51,373 nucleotides of DNA from Schumannella soli (GTDB lineage Bacteria; Actinomycetota; Actinomycetes; Actinomycetales; Microbacteriaceae): contig NZ_VHQG01000001.1 in the NCBI RefSeq assembly GCF_006517435.1, positions 247,983-299,355 on the forward strand. Reading direction: 5' to 3'. This document shows positions 10,238 through 18,816 of this stretch, in pieces. Both the position numbers and the translations under genes were made by a program. The notes under the pieces were generated by a model, which saw nothing but the letters and a program-made list of their open reading frames with translations, searched no databases and had not been told where the DNA came from. Within the stretch, counting starts at the first letter, position 1, and each line of letters begins with the position of its first letter.

Positions 10238-10332
10238 CGGCTCCCCGCGTGGCGCCATCCAGGCCAACTCCCCCAGGGCGGAAACGCAGCAAGGGTAACC
10301 GGGCTCTGGCGGGTGCGCGGGGGGTCCTTTTT
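10238..10332 (+). ncRNA. ffs: Signal recognition particle RNA (4.5S, small bacterial type)
   Basis: This is the RNA core of the signal recognition particle, which pairs with Ffh to target nascent membrane and secreted proteins. The roughly 95-nt sequence has the conserved apical region (CCAGG, then GGCGGAAACGCAGCAAGGGTA with the GGAA-type tetraloop context). Its 5' end (GGCTCCCCGCG) pairs with its 3' end (CGCGGGGGGTCC), and a run of six T residues follows as terminator. It lies near dnaX, though here the IPT/TIG gene lies between them. Confidence 0.93.
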
Positions 10333-10434
10333 TGTGCCCGGTGGATGCCGTCTCCGCCCGCGCGTTCCTCCTCGCCGCCTGAGCGATCGGGCGCGCCCCG
10401 GCACCCGGCACCCCGGATGCGATGGACTGGACCC

Positions 10435-11082
10435 ATGGACATCGCGATCGCGGGCGGTCACGGCAAGATCGCCCTTCTGCTCTCTTCTCTGCTCAGCGCC
10501 GACGGGCACCGCGTGCGCGGGCTCGTGCGCAACCCGGATCATGGCGACGATCTGCGCGCCGTCGGCGCCGAAGCGGTCGTGCTCGATCTCGAGACCGCCG
10601 ACGACGCGGAGGTCGCCGAGGCGATCAACGGCGCCGACGCCGTCGTCTTCGCGGCCGGCGCCGGGCCGGGCAGCACCGCCGAGCGCAAGCTGACCCTCGA
10701 CCGCAACGGCGCGATCCTGCTCGCGGATGCGGCCGTGCAGGCGGGCGTGCGCCGATACCTGCTCGTCTCGGCGATGAACGCCGACGCCTTCGACCCCGAC
10801 TCGGACGACGTGTTCCAGATCTACCTGCGGGCGAAGAGCGAAGCGGATGCGGCCGTGCGCGAGCGCGACCTCGACTGGACGATCGTGCGCCCCGGCGGTC
10901 TGCGCGACGACGCCGGCACCGGATCCGTCAGCGCGGCCCCCGAGCTGCCGCGGGGCGACATCCCCCGCGCCGACGTGGCCGCCGTGCTCGCGGAGCTGCT
11001 GCGCTCGGGCGGCGCCGTGCGCACGCAGTTCGACCTCACGACCGGTGGGACCCCGATCGCGGAGGCCGTCGCGGCGCTCTGA
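10435..11082 (+). CDS. NAD(P)-binding Rossmann-fold protein (atypical SDR, NmrA/HSCARG-like)
   Basis: This 215-residue soluble protein starts with MDIAIAGGHGKIALLLSSLL, a GxxGxxG-like dinucleotide-binding motif adapted as GGHGKI. It continues with an ARxxG-less atypical SDR pattern (ADAVVFAAGAG, VRRYLLVSAMNA, YLRAKSEADAAVRERDLDWTIVRPGGL). These segments match the YhfK/YtfG-like NAD(P)H-binding group, whose members act as redox sensors or small reductases. The substrate cannot be told from sequence. An in-frame reading extends upstream to 10249 through the SRP RNA, so ATG 10435 was chosen. The gene converges on ackA, and a hairpin at 11117-11144 lies between them. Confidence 0.85.
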   Translation: MDIAIAGGHGKIALLLSSLLSADGHRVRGLVRNPDHGDDLRAVGAEAVVLDLETADDAEVAEAINGADAVVFAAGAGPGSTAERKLTLDRNGAILLADAAVQAGVRRYLLVSAMNADAFDPDSDDVFQIYLRAKSEADAAVRERDLDWTIVRPGGLRDDAGTGSVSAAPELPRGDIPRADVAAVLAELLRSGGAVRTQFDLTTGGTPIAEAVAAL

Positions 11083-11116
11083 GGGTCGACGCGAGTCGGC
11101 GCTGCTCAGCCCGCGC

Positions 11117-11144
11117 GCTGATCGACCCGAGAGCGCCGATCAGC
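11117..11144. terminator. Hairpin between convergent genes
   Basis: GCTGATCG (11117-11124) pairs with CGATCAGC (11137-11144) across a 12-nt loop. The stem includes the ackA stop codon and could end transcription from either side. Confidence 0.4.
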
Positions 11145-12264
11145 CGGCGAGGGCGAGCGCCTGCTTGGCGATCTCGAGCTCTTCGTCGGTGGGGATGACG
11201 AGCACCTCGACCGGCTGCCGGTCGGGCGAGATGCGGCGTTCGGCGCGCGAATCGAGTTCGTTGCGGTCGTCGTCGATACGGATGCCGAGGAACTCGAGCC
11301 CCGTCATCGTGCGGCGGCGCAGCAGCGGATTGTTCTCGCCGATGCCGGCCGTGAACACGACGACGTCGACCCCGCCGAGGATCGCCGCGTAGGCGCCGAC
11401 GTAGTGCTTCACCCGGTGCCGCCAGATAGCGAGCGCCTGCTCGGCGTGCGGCTCGCTCTCGGCGGCGGCGCGCTGCACGTCGCGCATGTCGCCCGTGCCG
11501 GTGAGGCCGAGGAGTCCGCTGCGCTTGTTGAGCAGCGCATCGAGCTCACCGAGGTCGAGGTCGGCGACGCGGCCGAGGTAGGGCACGATCGCCGGGTCGA
11601 GGTCGCCCGAGCGCGTGCCCATGACCAGTCCCTCGAGCGGCGTGAGGCCCATCGAGGTGTCGACGCTGCGGCCGCCGTCGACCGCGGTGATGCTCGCGCC
11701 GTTGCCGAGGTGCAGCACGATCTGCTTCAGCTCGCCGAGCGGTCGGCCGAGGAACGCGGCCGCCCGCTCGGTCACGTACTTGACGCTCGTGCCGTGGAAT
11801 CCGTAGCGCCGCACCGCGTGCCGATCCGCCAGCTCGCGATCGATCGCGTATCTCCATGCCTCTTCCGGCATGGACTGGTGGAATGCGGTGTCGAAGACGG
11901 CCACGTGCGGCACATCGGGGAAGGCGGCACGGGCCGCGCGGATGCCGTCGAGGTTCGCCGGGTTGTGCAGCGGAGCGAGTTCGTTGAGCTTCTCGATCTC
12001 GGCGATCACGGCGTCGTCGACGACGACCGCGCGATCGAATCGGGCGCCGCCGTGCACGACGCGATGGCCGACCGCGGCGACCTCGGCATCGGGGCCGAGA
12101 CGCTCGAGCACGATGCGCATCCCTTCGTCGTGGTTCGCGGCGTCACCACCCGGCTCGCCCAGTCGTTGCAGCGTTCCCGAGAGGATCGTCTCGCCGGCGA
12201 CCGGGTCGACGAGCTGGTACTTGATGGATGACGAACCGGAGTTGACGACGAAGACGCGGCTCAC
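11140..12264 (-). CDS. ackA: Acetate kinase
   Basis: It interconverts acetyl phosphate plus ADP and acetate plus ATP, the second step of the Pta-AckA pathway. The 374-residue protein is slightly shorter than the usual 395-400. It has the family motifs: the N-terminal phosphate-binding NSGSSSIKY, HRVVHGG, YGFHGTSVKYV, LGNGASITAV and the C-terminal TAGIGENN. The start is GTG within a GTGA overlap with the pta stop codon (4 nt), and GGGAG lies just upstream. Translational coupling with pta is therefore likely. Confidence 0.97.
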   Translation of the reverse strand: MSRVFVVNSGSSSIKYQLVDPVAGETILSGTLQRLGEPGGDAANHDEGMRIVLERLGPDAEVAAVGHRVVHGGARFDRAVVVDDAVIAEIEKLNELAPLHNPANLDGIRAARAAFPDVPHVAVFDTAFHQSMPEEAWRYAIDRELADRHAVRRYGFHGTSVKYVTERAAAFLGRPLGELKQIVLHLGNGASITAVDGGRSVDTSMGLTPLEGLVMGTRSGDLDPAIVPYLGRVADLDLGELDALLNKRSGLLGLTGTGDMRDVQRAAAESEPHAEQALAIWRHRVKHYVGAYAAILGGVDVVVFTAGIGENNPLLRRRTMTGLEFLGIRIDDDRNELDSRAERRISPDRQPVEVLVIPTDEELEIAKQALALAG

Positions 12265-14408
12265 TGAGCACTCCCCTGGGCCTGGATCGCGGTGATCGCG
12301 ACCGTGTTGACGATGTCGCGCACGAGGGCTCCGCGCGAGAGGTCGTTGATGGGCTTGTTGAGGCCCTGCAGCACGGGCCCGATCGCGACCGCGCCGGCGC
12401 TGCGCTGCACGGCCTTGTAGGTGTTGTTGCCTGTATTCAGATCGGGGAATACGAAGACCGTCGCGCGCCCGGCGACGGCCGAATCCGGCATCTTCGCGGC
12501 CGCCACCGTGGGGTCGGCGGCGGCGTCGTACTGGATGGGTCCCTCGACCAGGAGGTGCTCGGCGCGCTCGCGCACGAGCGCGGTCGCGGCGCGCACCTTG
12601 TCGACGTCGGCGCCCGATCCCGACTCCCCCGTCGAGTAGCTCAGCATCGCCACGCGCGGGTCGATGCCGAACTGCCGGGCCGTCGCCGCCGAGCTGACGG
12701 CGATGTCGGCGAGCTGCTCGGAGGTGGGGTCGGGGATGACCGCGCAGTCGCCGTAGACGAGCACCCGATCGGCGAGCGCCATGAGGAACACGCTCGAGAC
12801 GACGGAGACGCCGGGCTTGGTCTTGATGATCTCGAAGGCGGGCCGGATGGTGTGCGCCGTCGTGTGCTTCGCACCCGACACCATCCCGTCGGCGAGCCCG
12901 AGGTGCACCATCATCGTGCCGAAGTAGCTGACGTCGGTGACCGTGTCGGCGGCCTGGCCGACGGTGATGCCCTTGTGGGCGCGCACGCGCGCGTACTCCT
13001 CGGCGAAGCGCTGCCGCAGCTGCTCGTCGAAGGGGCTGATGACGGCCGCGTCGCGCAGGTCGACGCCGAGCTCGGCCGCCCGAGCGCGGACGGTCGCTTC
13101 CTCGCCGAGGATCGTCAGCTGCGCGGTCCCGCGCTGCAGCAGCGTTCCCGCGGCCTGCAGCACACGGTCGTCGTCACCCTCGGGCAGCACGATGTGCTGG
13201 CGATCGGCCCGCGCCCGGTCGAGCAGGCCGTGCTCGAACATGAGCGGCGTCACCGCCGACGGCGGCGCCAGGTCGAGGCGCGAGGCGAGCGCCTCGCCGT
13301 CGACGCTGCGCTCGAACAGGGCGAGCGCCGCATCCTGCTTGCGCGGGGAGTCCGCGGCGAGACGGCCGCGGGTGCGGGTGATGCCGACCGCCGTGTCGAA
13401 GGTGCCGGTGTCGACCGCGGCGACCGGAAGGGGCGAGCCGAGGCCGTCGAGCAGGCGGGTGATCGATGCGGCGGGCTCGAAGCCGCCGTTGAGCAGCACG
13501 CCCGCGAGCGACGGGAAGGTGTCGGAGGCGTGGGCGAGGATCGTGCCGAGCAGCACATCCGAGCGGTCCCCCGGAACCACGACGACGGCGCCCTCGAGCA
13601 GGCGCGGCAGCACGTTCTCGAGCGACATGGCCGCGATCACGGTGCCGAGCACCTCGCGGTCGAGCAGAGCGTCGTCGCCGCGGATGAGCCGCGCATCCAG
13701 CGACTCGACCAGGGTGCGGAACGACGGCGCGACGAGCAGCGGATCTTCGGGGATCGCCCAGACCGGGATGTCGCTCGCGCCAGGCCTGCCGGCGCCCGCC
13801 GCTGCTCCCGCTCCGGCGACGACCGCGCCGTGCTCGGCCGCCTCGACCGCGGCGACGATCTCGTTCAGCTGATCGGGATCGGCGCGGTTCACGACGACAG
13901 CCAGCAGCCCGGCATGCTCGGCGCGCAACTCGGCGCGGGTGACCTCGGCGACCTGACGCAGCTCGGCCGGAGTGCGCGCGGCCGTGCCGTCCTGTCCGCG
14001 GCCGCCGAGCACGAGCAGCACCGGCGCGCCGAGGTTCGCTGCGACGCGCGCATTGAAGCTCAGCTCGGTCGGGCTGCCGATGTCGGTGTAGTCGCTGCCG
14101 ACGATCACGACCACGTCGCTCGCCGCCTCCACCGCGGCGAAGCGCGTGACGATCTCGTCGAGCGCCCCGTCGGGATCGTTGTGCACGCGCTCGTAGGTCG
14201 TGCCGACGCAGGTGTCGTAGTCGAGGTCGGCCGTCGAGTGGGCGAGCAGCAGCTCGAGCACGTAGTCGCGCTCCTGCGTCGTGCGGGCCACCGGCCGGAA
14301 CACGCCGACGCGCGTGGCGCGACGTTGCAGCAACTCGACGACGCCGAGGGCGACGGTCGACTTGCCGGTGTGACCTTCTGCTGAGGCGATGAAGATGCGA
14401 GTCGTCAC
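12261..14408 (-). CDS. pta: Phosphate acetyltransferase (long form)
   Basis: It converts acetyl-CoA plus phosphate to acetyl phosphate. This is the long, 715-residue type. It has an N-terminal BioD-like P-loop domain (EGHTGKSTVALG near residue 10), a central DRTGG domain (around residues 220-330) and a C-terminal PTA_PTB catalytic domain (from about 390, LPEGDDDRVLQAAGTLLQRG, then SGAKHTTAHTIRPA and MLSYSTGESGSG). I chose GTG 14408, which gives MTTRIFIASAEGHTGKST. It is preceded by GGAGG, and TACGCT lies 7 nt upstream. A longer in-frame reading through the tRNA is not credible. The gene is first of the pta-ackA operon. Confidence 0.96.
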   Translation of the reverse strand: MTTRIFIASAEGHTGKSTVALGVVELLQRRATRVGVFRPVARTTQERDYVLELLLAHSTADLDYDTCVGTTYERVHNDPDGALDEIVTRFAAVEAASDVVVIVGSDYTDIGSPTELSFNARVAANLGAPVLLVLGGRGQDGTAARTPAELRQVAEVTRAELRAEHAGLLAVVVNRADPDQLNEIVAAVEAAEHGAVVAGAGAAAGAGRPGASDIPVWAIPEDPLLVAPSFRTLVESLDARLIRGDDALLDREVLGTVIAAMSLENVLPRLLEGAVVVVPGDRSDVLLGTILAHASDTFPSLAGVLLNGGFEPAASITRLLDGLGSPLPVAAVDTGTFDTAVGITRTRGRLAADSPRKQDAALALFERSVDGEALASRLDLAPPSAVTPLMFEHGLLDRARADRQHIVLPEGDDDRVLQAAGTLLQRGTAQLTILGEEATVRARAAELGVDLRDAAVISPFDEQLRQRFAEEYARVRAHKGITVGQAADTVTDVSYFGTMMVHLGLADGMVSGAKHTTAHTIRPAFEIIKTKPGVSVVSSVFLMALADRVLVYGDCAVIPDPTSEQLADIAVSSAATARQFGIDPRVAMLSYSTGESGSGADVDKVRAATALVRERAEHLLVEGPIQYDAAADPTVAAAKMPDSAVAGRATVFVFPDLNTGNNTYKAVQRSAGAVAIGPVLQGLNKPINDLSRGALVRDIVNTVAITAIQAQGSAQ

Positions 14409-14415
14409 GCCCTCC

Positions 14416-14421
14416 AGCGTA
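14416..14421 (-). promoter_or_regulatory. Possible -10 box of pta
   Basis: TACGCT on the minus strand ends 7 nt before the GTG start, so the mRNA may be leaderless or nearly so. A GGAGG in the same interval offers an alternative translation signal. Confidence 0.4.
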
Positions 14422-14576
14422 GGAGTGAGGATGACCTCACGACCTGGGAATCGGTGCGGGTTCGGAGGGTCGGATGCGCCGTCGCCGCGCGCCGCGAGAC
14501 GGCGGCGCACGCCCACGGACGGCGGCGCCCCGAATGCCCGGTAGGATGGGCGACGGCTTCGCCTCGGCGAGTGCCA

Positions 14577-14661
14577 GGAGGATTCGCCTAGTGGCCTATG
14601 GCGCACGCTTGGAAAGCGTGTTGGGTGAAAGCCCTCGGGGGTTCGAATCCCCCATCCTCCG
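14577..14661 (+). tRNA. tRNA-Ser (anticodon GGA)
   Basis: The acceptor stem GGAGGAT pairs with ATCCTCC, and the discriminator base is G. The anticodon stem CACGC/GCGTG encloses the loop TTGGAAA, giving anticodon GGA, which reads UCC and UCU. A long variable arm (GGG/CCC around TGAAA) identifies a class II tRNA. The T-arm is GGGGGTTCGAATCCCCC. The 3' CCA is not encoded. Confidence 0.96.
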
Positions 14662-14667
14662 CAATTG

Positions 14668-14699
14668 AGAAGCGCGGCTCCGATCGGAGCCGCGCTTCT
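14668..14699. terminator. Terminator after tRNA-Ser
   Basis: A perfect 16-bp palindromic stem (AGAAGCGCGGCTCCGA and its complement) sits 6 nt after the tRNA. It is followed by TT and flanked by AATT on the other side, so it could act in both directions. Confidence 0.8.
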
Positions 14700-14804
14700 T
14701 ACGTTCCGCGCCCGGCGTTCTCCGAGCATCCTGATTTACGGTCGTCGCATGGACGACTGCCATAGACCCAGCCCGCCCATCCGCGTCGCCGACGGAGGTG
14801 ACGC

Positions 14805-16202
14805 GTGCCCGAGTGGCTCGGCCTGATCCTCGGCACCCTGCTCACCGTCGGAACCGGCGTCTTCGTCGCGAGCGAGTTCGCCCTGGTGAACCTCGACCGC
14901 CACGAGCTCGAGGGCCGGCGCGACCGCGGTGAGAAGCGTCTCGCGCCGGTGATCGGCGCCCTGCGCATCACCTCGACCCACCTCTCGGGCGCCCAGCTCG
15001 GCATCACGCTGACGACCCTGCTGGCCGGCTTCACCTTCGAGCCCGCGATCAGCAGCCTGCTGCGCGGTCCGCTCACTGGACTCGGCATCCCGGATGCGGT
15101 GGTGCCCGGCGTGGGCGCGGTCGTCGCGATCGTGCTGGCGACGCTGTTCTCGATGATCCTCGGCGAGCTCGTGCCGAAGAACTTCGCGCTCGCGCTCCCC
15201 CGCCAGACGGCGAAGGTCGTCGTGCCGCTGCAGGTCGTGTTCACGACCGTGTTCCGGCCGGTGATCGCGCTGTGCAACGGCACCGCGAACGCGATCATCC
15301 GCCGCATGGGGATCGAGCCCCAGGAGGAGCTGTCGGGGGCGCGCACGGCCGAGGAGCTCGGCTTCCTCGTGCGGCGGTCCGCCGTCGAGGGCACCCTCGA
15401 CCCCGACCACGCGACTCTGCTCGACCGCACCCTGCGCTTCGCCCAGCACGACGTCGCCGACGCGCTGACCCCGCGGGTGCGGATGGTGACGGTCGCCGCC
15501 GCCGACTCGGCCGACGCCGTGATCGCCGCCTCGCTCGCCTCCGGCCACTCGCGGTTCCCGGTGACGGGCGCCGACCGCGACGACATCGTCGGGCTCGTGC
15601 ACGTGAAGCAGGCGTTCCGCCTCGACCCGGCCGACCGCGCCGGCGTGACCGCGGGCGAGCTCGCGACGCAGGCGCTGATCGTGCCCGAGACGGCCGCCGT
15701 CGACGGCGTGCTGCAGACCCTGCGCCGCTCGGGCGGGCAGCTCGCGATCGTGCTCGACGAGCACGGCGGCACCGCCGGACTCGTGACGCTCGAAGACCTC
15801 ATCGAAGAGCTGGTAGGCGAGCTGCGCGACGAGCACGATCGCATCCGCCAGGCCGTCGTGCGCGACGGTGCGGCCTGGATGCTCGACGCGGGCCTGCGCC
15901 CCGACGAGCTGCGTCAGCTCACCACGACGGGCAGCGGCGCCGCCGCGGTCGTTCCCGAGGGCGACGACTACGACACGGTCGGCGGGTTGGTGCTCGACCG
16001 GCTGGAGCGGGTGCCCGAGGTCGGCGACACGGTCGAGCTCGAGCACGGCACCCTCACGGTGGCGCGGATGGACGGGGTACGCGTCACGCGCCTGCGCTGG
16101 ACGCCCGGGGCCGAGAGCACCGACGCCGAGCGACCGGAGGCCGCATCCGCCGACGCGGATGCCCGCGACCGACAGGAGGTGAGCGCTCATGGCGAGCAGT
16201 GA
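14805..16202 (+). CDS. CorC/HlyC-family membrane protein with DUF21 (CNNM) and CBS domains
   Basis: This is a probable Mg2+ (or Co2+) exporter of the CorC/MpfA/CNNM group, older name hemolysin family. The 465-residue protein has four hydrophobic segments in the first 170 residues, with the DUF21 signatures SEFALVNLDR near 24 and ILGELVPKNFAL near 120. Two CBS motifs span about 215-345 (ending DEHGGTAGLVTLEDLIEELVGEL). A CorC_HlyC C-terminal domain spans about 350-440 (YDTVGGLVLDRLERVPEVGD). The GTG start has GGAGGTGA upstream. It overlaps the next gene by 14 nt, so the two DUF21 proteins are probably co-translated and may form a heteromer. Mg2+ efflux is known for family members but only inferred here. 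Confidence 0.9.
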   Translation: MPEWLGLILGTLLTVGTGVFVASEFALVNLDRHELEGRRDRGEKRLAPVIGALRITSTHLSGAQLGITLTTLLAGFTFEPAISSLLRGPLTGLGIPDAVVPGVGAVVAIVLATLFSMILGELVPKNFALALPRQTAKVVVPLQVVFTTVFRPVIALCNGTANAIIRRMGIEPQEELSGARTAEELGFLVRRSAVEGTLDPDHATLLDRTLRFAQHDVADALTPRVRMVTVAAADSADAVIAASLASGHSRFPVTGADRDDIVGLVHVKQAFRLDPADRAGVTAGELATQALIVPETAAVDGVLQTLRRSGGQLAIVLDEHGGTAGLVTLEDLIEELVGELRDEHDRIRQAVVRDGAAWMLDAGLRPDELRQLTTTGSGAAAVVPEGDDYDTVGGLVLDRLERVPEVGDTVELEHGTLTVARMDGVRVTRLRWTPGAESTDAERPEAASADADARDRQEVSAHGEQ

Positions 16203-17262
16203 CATCGCCGGCCTGATCTGGCTGTTCGTGCTGCTGATCGTGAACGGTTTCTTCGTCGGCGCCGAGTTCGCCGTCATCTCGGTGAAGCGCTCCCAGATCG
16301 AGCCGCGTGCCGCCGCCGGCAGCCGGGCCGCGAAGACGACGCTATGGGCGATGGAGCACGCGACGCTCATGCTGGCGACGAGCCAGCTGGGCATCACGGT
16401 CTGCTCGCTCGTGATCCTCAACGTCAGCGAGCCGGCCATCAAGCACCTGCTCGAGGTGCCGCTCGGCGCGACCGCGCTCAGCGGCGACGCGATCGCGGTG
16501 ATCGCCTTCGTGGTCGCGCTGCTCGCGGTCACCTTCCTGCACGTCGTGTTCGGCGAGATGATCCCCAAGAACCTCGCGTTCTCGGTTCCGGATCGCGTCG
16601 CGCTGCTGCTCGCGCCGCCGCTCGTGCTCGTCGCGCGCATCCTGCTTCCCGTCATCGGGTCGCTGAACTGGCTCGCGAACGGCATCCTGCGGCTGTTCAA
16701 GGTGCAGCCGAAGGACGAGGCGACGAGCGCGTTCACGCTCGACGAGGTCGCCGGCATCGTCGCGGTGTCGACCCGCGAGGGCGTGCTCGACGACCGCTCG
16801 GGCGCACTGCAGGCGGCGTTCGAGTTCACCGACAAGCGGGTGCGCGACATCGAGGTGCCGACCGATCGGATGCGCACGCTGGCTCGCGACGCGACGCCCG
16901 CCGACGTGCGGGCCGCGGTGGCGGAGACCGGCTGGTCGCGCTTCGTGCTGACCGACACGGATGCGTCAGGTACCGCCGAGCCCGTCGCCGCCGAGCCCAT
17001 CGCGTACTTGCACCTCAAGGACGTGCTCGACCTGACGGGCGCCGCGGATGCGGAGCCGGTTCCGGGGAAGCGGATGCGCCGCCTCGTCACGCTCTCGCGC
17101 GACGCCGAGCTCGAGGACGCCCTCGACCGGATGCGCCGCGACGGCGTGCACGTCGCGCGCACGGCCGACGCCCAGGGGCGCATCCACGGCGCGGTGTTCC
17201 TCGAGGACATCCTCGAGGAGCTCGTCGGCGAGATCGACGACAGTGCGCACGCGGTGGCCTGA
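16189..17262 (+). CDS. Second CorC/HlyC-family DUF21-CBS membrane protein
   Basis: A 357-residue paralogue of the preceding gene. It has DUF21 signatures (GAEFAVISVKRSQIEPRAAAGS near residue 22, VFGEMIPKNLAFS near 120) and three or four membrane segments. The paired CBS region spans about 205-350 and ends with DAQGRIHGAVFLEDILEELVGEI. Unlike its partner it lacks the C-terminal CorC_HlyC domain. This asymmetric tandem pair is common in actinobacteria. The 14-nt overlap with the upstream gene suggests coupling. Transcription probably stops at the strong hairpin 17263-17295 directly after the stop codon. Confidence 0.9.
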   Translation: MASSDIAGLIWLFVLLIVNGFFVGAEFAVISVKRSQIEPRAAAGSRAAKTTLWAMEHATLMLATSQLGITVCSLVILNVSEPAIKHLLEVPLGATALSGDAIAVIAFVVALLAVTFLHVVFGEMIPKNLAFSVPDRVALLLAPPLVLVARILLPVIGSLNWLANGILRLFKVQPKDEATSAFTLDEVAGIVAVSTREGVLDDRSGALQAAFEFTDKRVRDIEVPTDRMRTLARDATPADVRAAVAETGWSRFVLTDTDASGTAEPVAAEPIAYLHLKDVLDLTGAADAEPVPGKRMRRLVTLSRDAELEDALDRMRRDGVHVARTADAQGRIHGAVFLEDILEELVGEIDDSAHAVA

Positions 17263-17295
17263 CTCGAGCAGGATCGCCGCGCGATCCTGCTCGAG
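17263..17295. terminator. Strong hairpin after the DUF21 operon
   Basis: CTCGAGCAGGATCGC and its exact complement form a 15-bp stem with a CGC loop. It contains the 19-nt palindromic core AGGATCGCCGCGCGATCCT, which recurs at 18817-18835. Confidence 0.75.
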
Positions 17296-17317
17296 CGGCG
17301 GCCTGAGCGTCGACGCG

Positions 17318-18004
17318 TCAGGCGCGCTGCGAGCGCAGCGGGTGCGGCGACCAGGCGTAGATCTGCGAGGCCGCGCGGGCGAGCCAGGCGAACTGCGCGA
17401 GCACGGCGATCCAGAGCAGCGCGGTGCCGAGCGACACGAGCGGGCCGTTCGAGAGGGCGGCCCCGCCGACGAAGCCGACGAGCACGAGCACGCCGAGCAG
17501 GATGCTGAGCCCCGCGAGGCGCGGACGCCCGAGCGAACGCACCCATCCGGCGTAGGAGAAGGCGGCGACGGCGATCGCGACGAATCCGAGCGCGCCGAAC
17601 AGCAGGTGCAGGATGCCGGAGAGACTGAACTCGCCGCCCGCCGATCCGGGCGGGAAGCCGGCGACCGGGTCGGGAGCGAACACCGCACTGAGCGCGAGTC
17701 CGCCGCCGTAGACGATCGTGAGCACGCCGATCGCGAGGCCGCGTCCGCTGCGGATCGCGCGCAGGATGCCGACGGCTGCGGCGATGACCATGAGCGCGGT
17801 GAGGCCGAGGTTCACACGCTGCAGCCAGCCGAGGTCGCCGAGCATGAGCAGCGAGAGCGCGTGTCGGGTCAGATCGAAGCCGGGTCGGGTCAGGGCGAGC
17901 ACGAGGCCGACGACGACGTAGAACGGTCCGGCCACGACGCCCCAGCCGAGCAGGCTGCGGGTGACGGCGGCGGCGCCGTCGAGATCCGGGTTCTTCTCGG
18001 CCAT
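17318..18004 (-). CDS. DUF998 family membrane protein
   Basis: A 228-residue integral membrane protein with about six hydrophobic helices (for example WGVVAGPFYVVVGLVLAL, VNLGLTALMVIAAAVGIL, LSILLGVLVLVGFVGG). Its layout GPFYVVVG...TRPGFDLTRHALSLLMLGDLGWLQ is the DUF998 signature. The role of the family is unknown. I chose ATG 18004 because AGGAGA lies 8 nt upstream; an in-frame upstream start at 18073 would read through the palindromic operator. It is divergently transcribed from the TetR gene and is probably its target. Confidence 0.82.
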   Translation of the reverse strand: MAEKNPDLDGAAAVTRSLLGWGVVAGPFYVVVGLVLALTRPGFDLTRHALSLLMLGDLGWLQRVNLGLTALMVIAAAVGILRAIRSGRGLAIGVLTIVYGGGLALSAVFAPDPVAGFPPGSAGGEFSLSGILHLLFGALGFVAIAVAAFSYAGWVRSLGRPRLAGLSILLGVLVLVGFVGGAALSNGPLVSLGTALLWIAVLAQFAWLARAASQIYAWSPHPLRSQRA

Positions 18005-18014
18005 CTCGTTCTCC

Positions 18015-18040
18015 TGCACTCGTGAGTGCATTAGTGCACT
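18015..18040. promoter_or_regulatory. Candidate TetR operator between the DUF998 and tetR genes
   Basis: TGCACTC-GT-GAGTGCA (18015-18030) is a 16-bp inverted repeat. It is followed after two bases by the palindrome AGTGCACT (18033-18040), so AGTGCA appears twice, 8 bp apart. The cluster lies 10-36 bp before the DUF998 start codon. This arrangement fits two TetR dimers binding side by side. Confidence 0.6.
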
Positions 18041-18125
18041 GGGCGGTACGGTAGCGAGATCCCTGCTGCGCACGCAAGCGCCCTCCGCTCACCGCCGACG
18101 GCCGGGGCTTCGCGAGAGGACGACG

Positions 18126-18752
18126 ATGACCGAGCACGAGGACCCGCGCGTGACCCGGTCGCGCGCGCTCATCCTCGACGCCGCGGCCGCGGTTTTCCTC
18201 GAACACGGCTACGTCGACGCGACGGTCGACCAGATCGCCGCGGCCGGCGGCATCGCGAAGCGCACGATCTACAACCTGTTCGGCGAGAAGGATGCGCTGT
18301 TCCGCGCCACGATCCTGCGCTCGATCGCGACCGCCGACCGCTTCAGCGCGTCCCTTGCCGCCGAGGTACTGGCGGTCGACGACCCCGCCGTGGAGCTGCC
18401 GGATGTCGCGGTGCGACTCGCCGAATCCGTGCTGCTCGGTCCCGTGCTGCCGCTGCGGCGGCTGCTCGTGACCGAGTCGCGACGCTTCCCCGACCTCGCC
18501 GAGGAGTACCGCGACCGGGCCCCGGAGGCGGTCATGCGCGCGCTTGCCGCGCTGTTCGTGCGTCTCGCCGAGCGGGGGCTGCTGCGCGCCGCGCCGGGTC
18601 GACTCATGGCCGAGCACTTCGCCTTCCTCGTGATGGGCGCCGACCTCGACCGCGGCACCTTCCTGCCGCTCGACGTCACCGCCCGCCGCGTGCGCACCGC
18701 GGCCCGAGCCGGCGCCGCCGCGTTCCTGCGCGCCTACGCACCCGGGGCGTGA
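18126..18752 (+). CDS. TetR/AcrR family transcriptional regulator
   Basis: A 208-residue repressor-type regulator. The N-terminal helix-turn-helix is clear at residues 10-56 (RALILDAAAAVFLEHGYVDATVDQIAAAGGIAKRTIYNLFGEKDALF). The C-terminal ligand-binding part (LLVTESRRFPDLAEEYRDRAPEAV) resembles the AefR-like/TetR_C_11 subgroup. The ligand is unknown. ATG 18126 was chosen over an upstream in-frame reading because GAGAGGA lies 8 nt before it and the family N-terminus fits. It is divergent from the DUF998 gene, with a palindrome cluster in between, so it probably controls both genes. Confidence 0.9.
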   Translation: MTEHEDPRVTRSRALILDAAAAVFLEHGYVDATVDQIAAAGGIAKRTIYNLFGEKDALFRATILRSIATADRFSASLAAEVLAVDDPAVELPDVAVRLAESVLLGPVLPLRRLLVTESRRFPDLAEEYRDRAPEAVMRALAALFVRLAERGLLRAAPGRLMAEHFAFLVMGADLDRGTFLPLDVTARRVRTAARAGAAAFLRAYAPGA

Positions 18753-18770
18753 CGCGGATCCCGACCTGAT

Positions 18771-18811
18771 CGCCGCACGATCTGGGCCCCGCCGCGGGAT
18801 ATCGTGCGGCG
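18771..18811 (+). terminator. Hairpin after the tetR gene
   Basis: CGCCGCACGAT (18771-18781) pairs with ATCGTGCGGCG (18801-18811). A second palindromic hairpin with the core AGGATCGCCGCGCGATCCT follows at 18817-18835. The interval 18753-18885 contains only these structures. Confidence 0.55.
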
Positions 18812-18816
18812 CGGCC

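Noticed and set aside
12555-14384. A 609-codon plus-strand frame opposite pta
   Set aside because: The minus strand encodes a complete Pta with all three domains; the plus frame is a shadow.
14409-14729. N-terminal extension of Pta through the tRNA-Ser gene
   Set aside because: The extension would translate a tRNA and its terminator; the GTG at 14408 gives the family N-terminus and has a ribosome-binding site.
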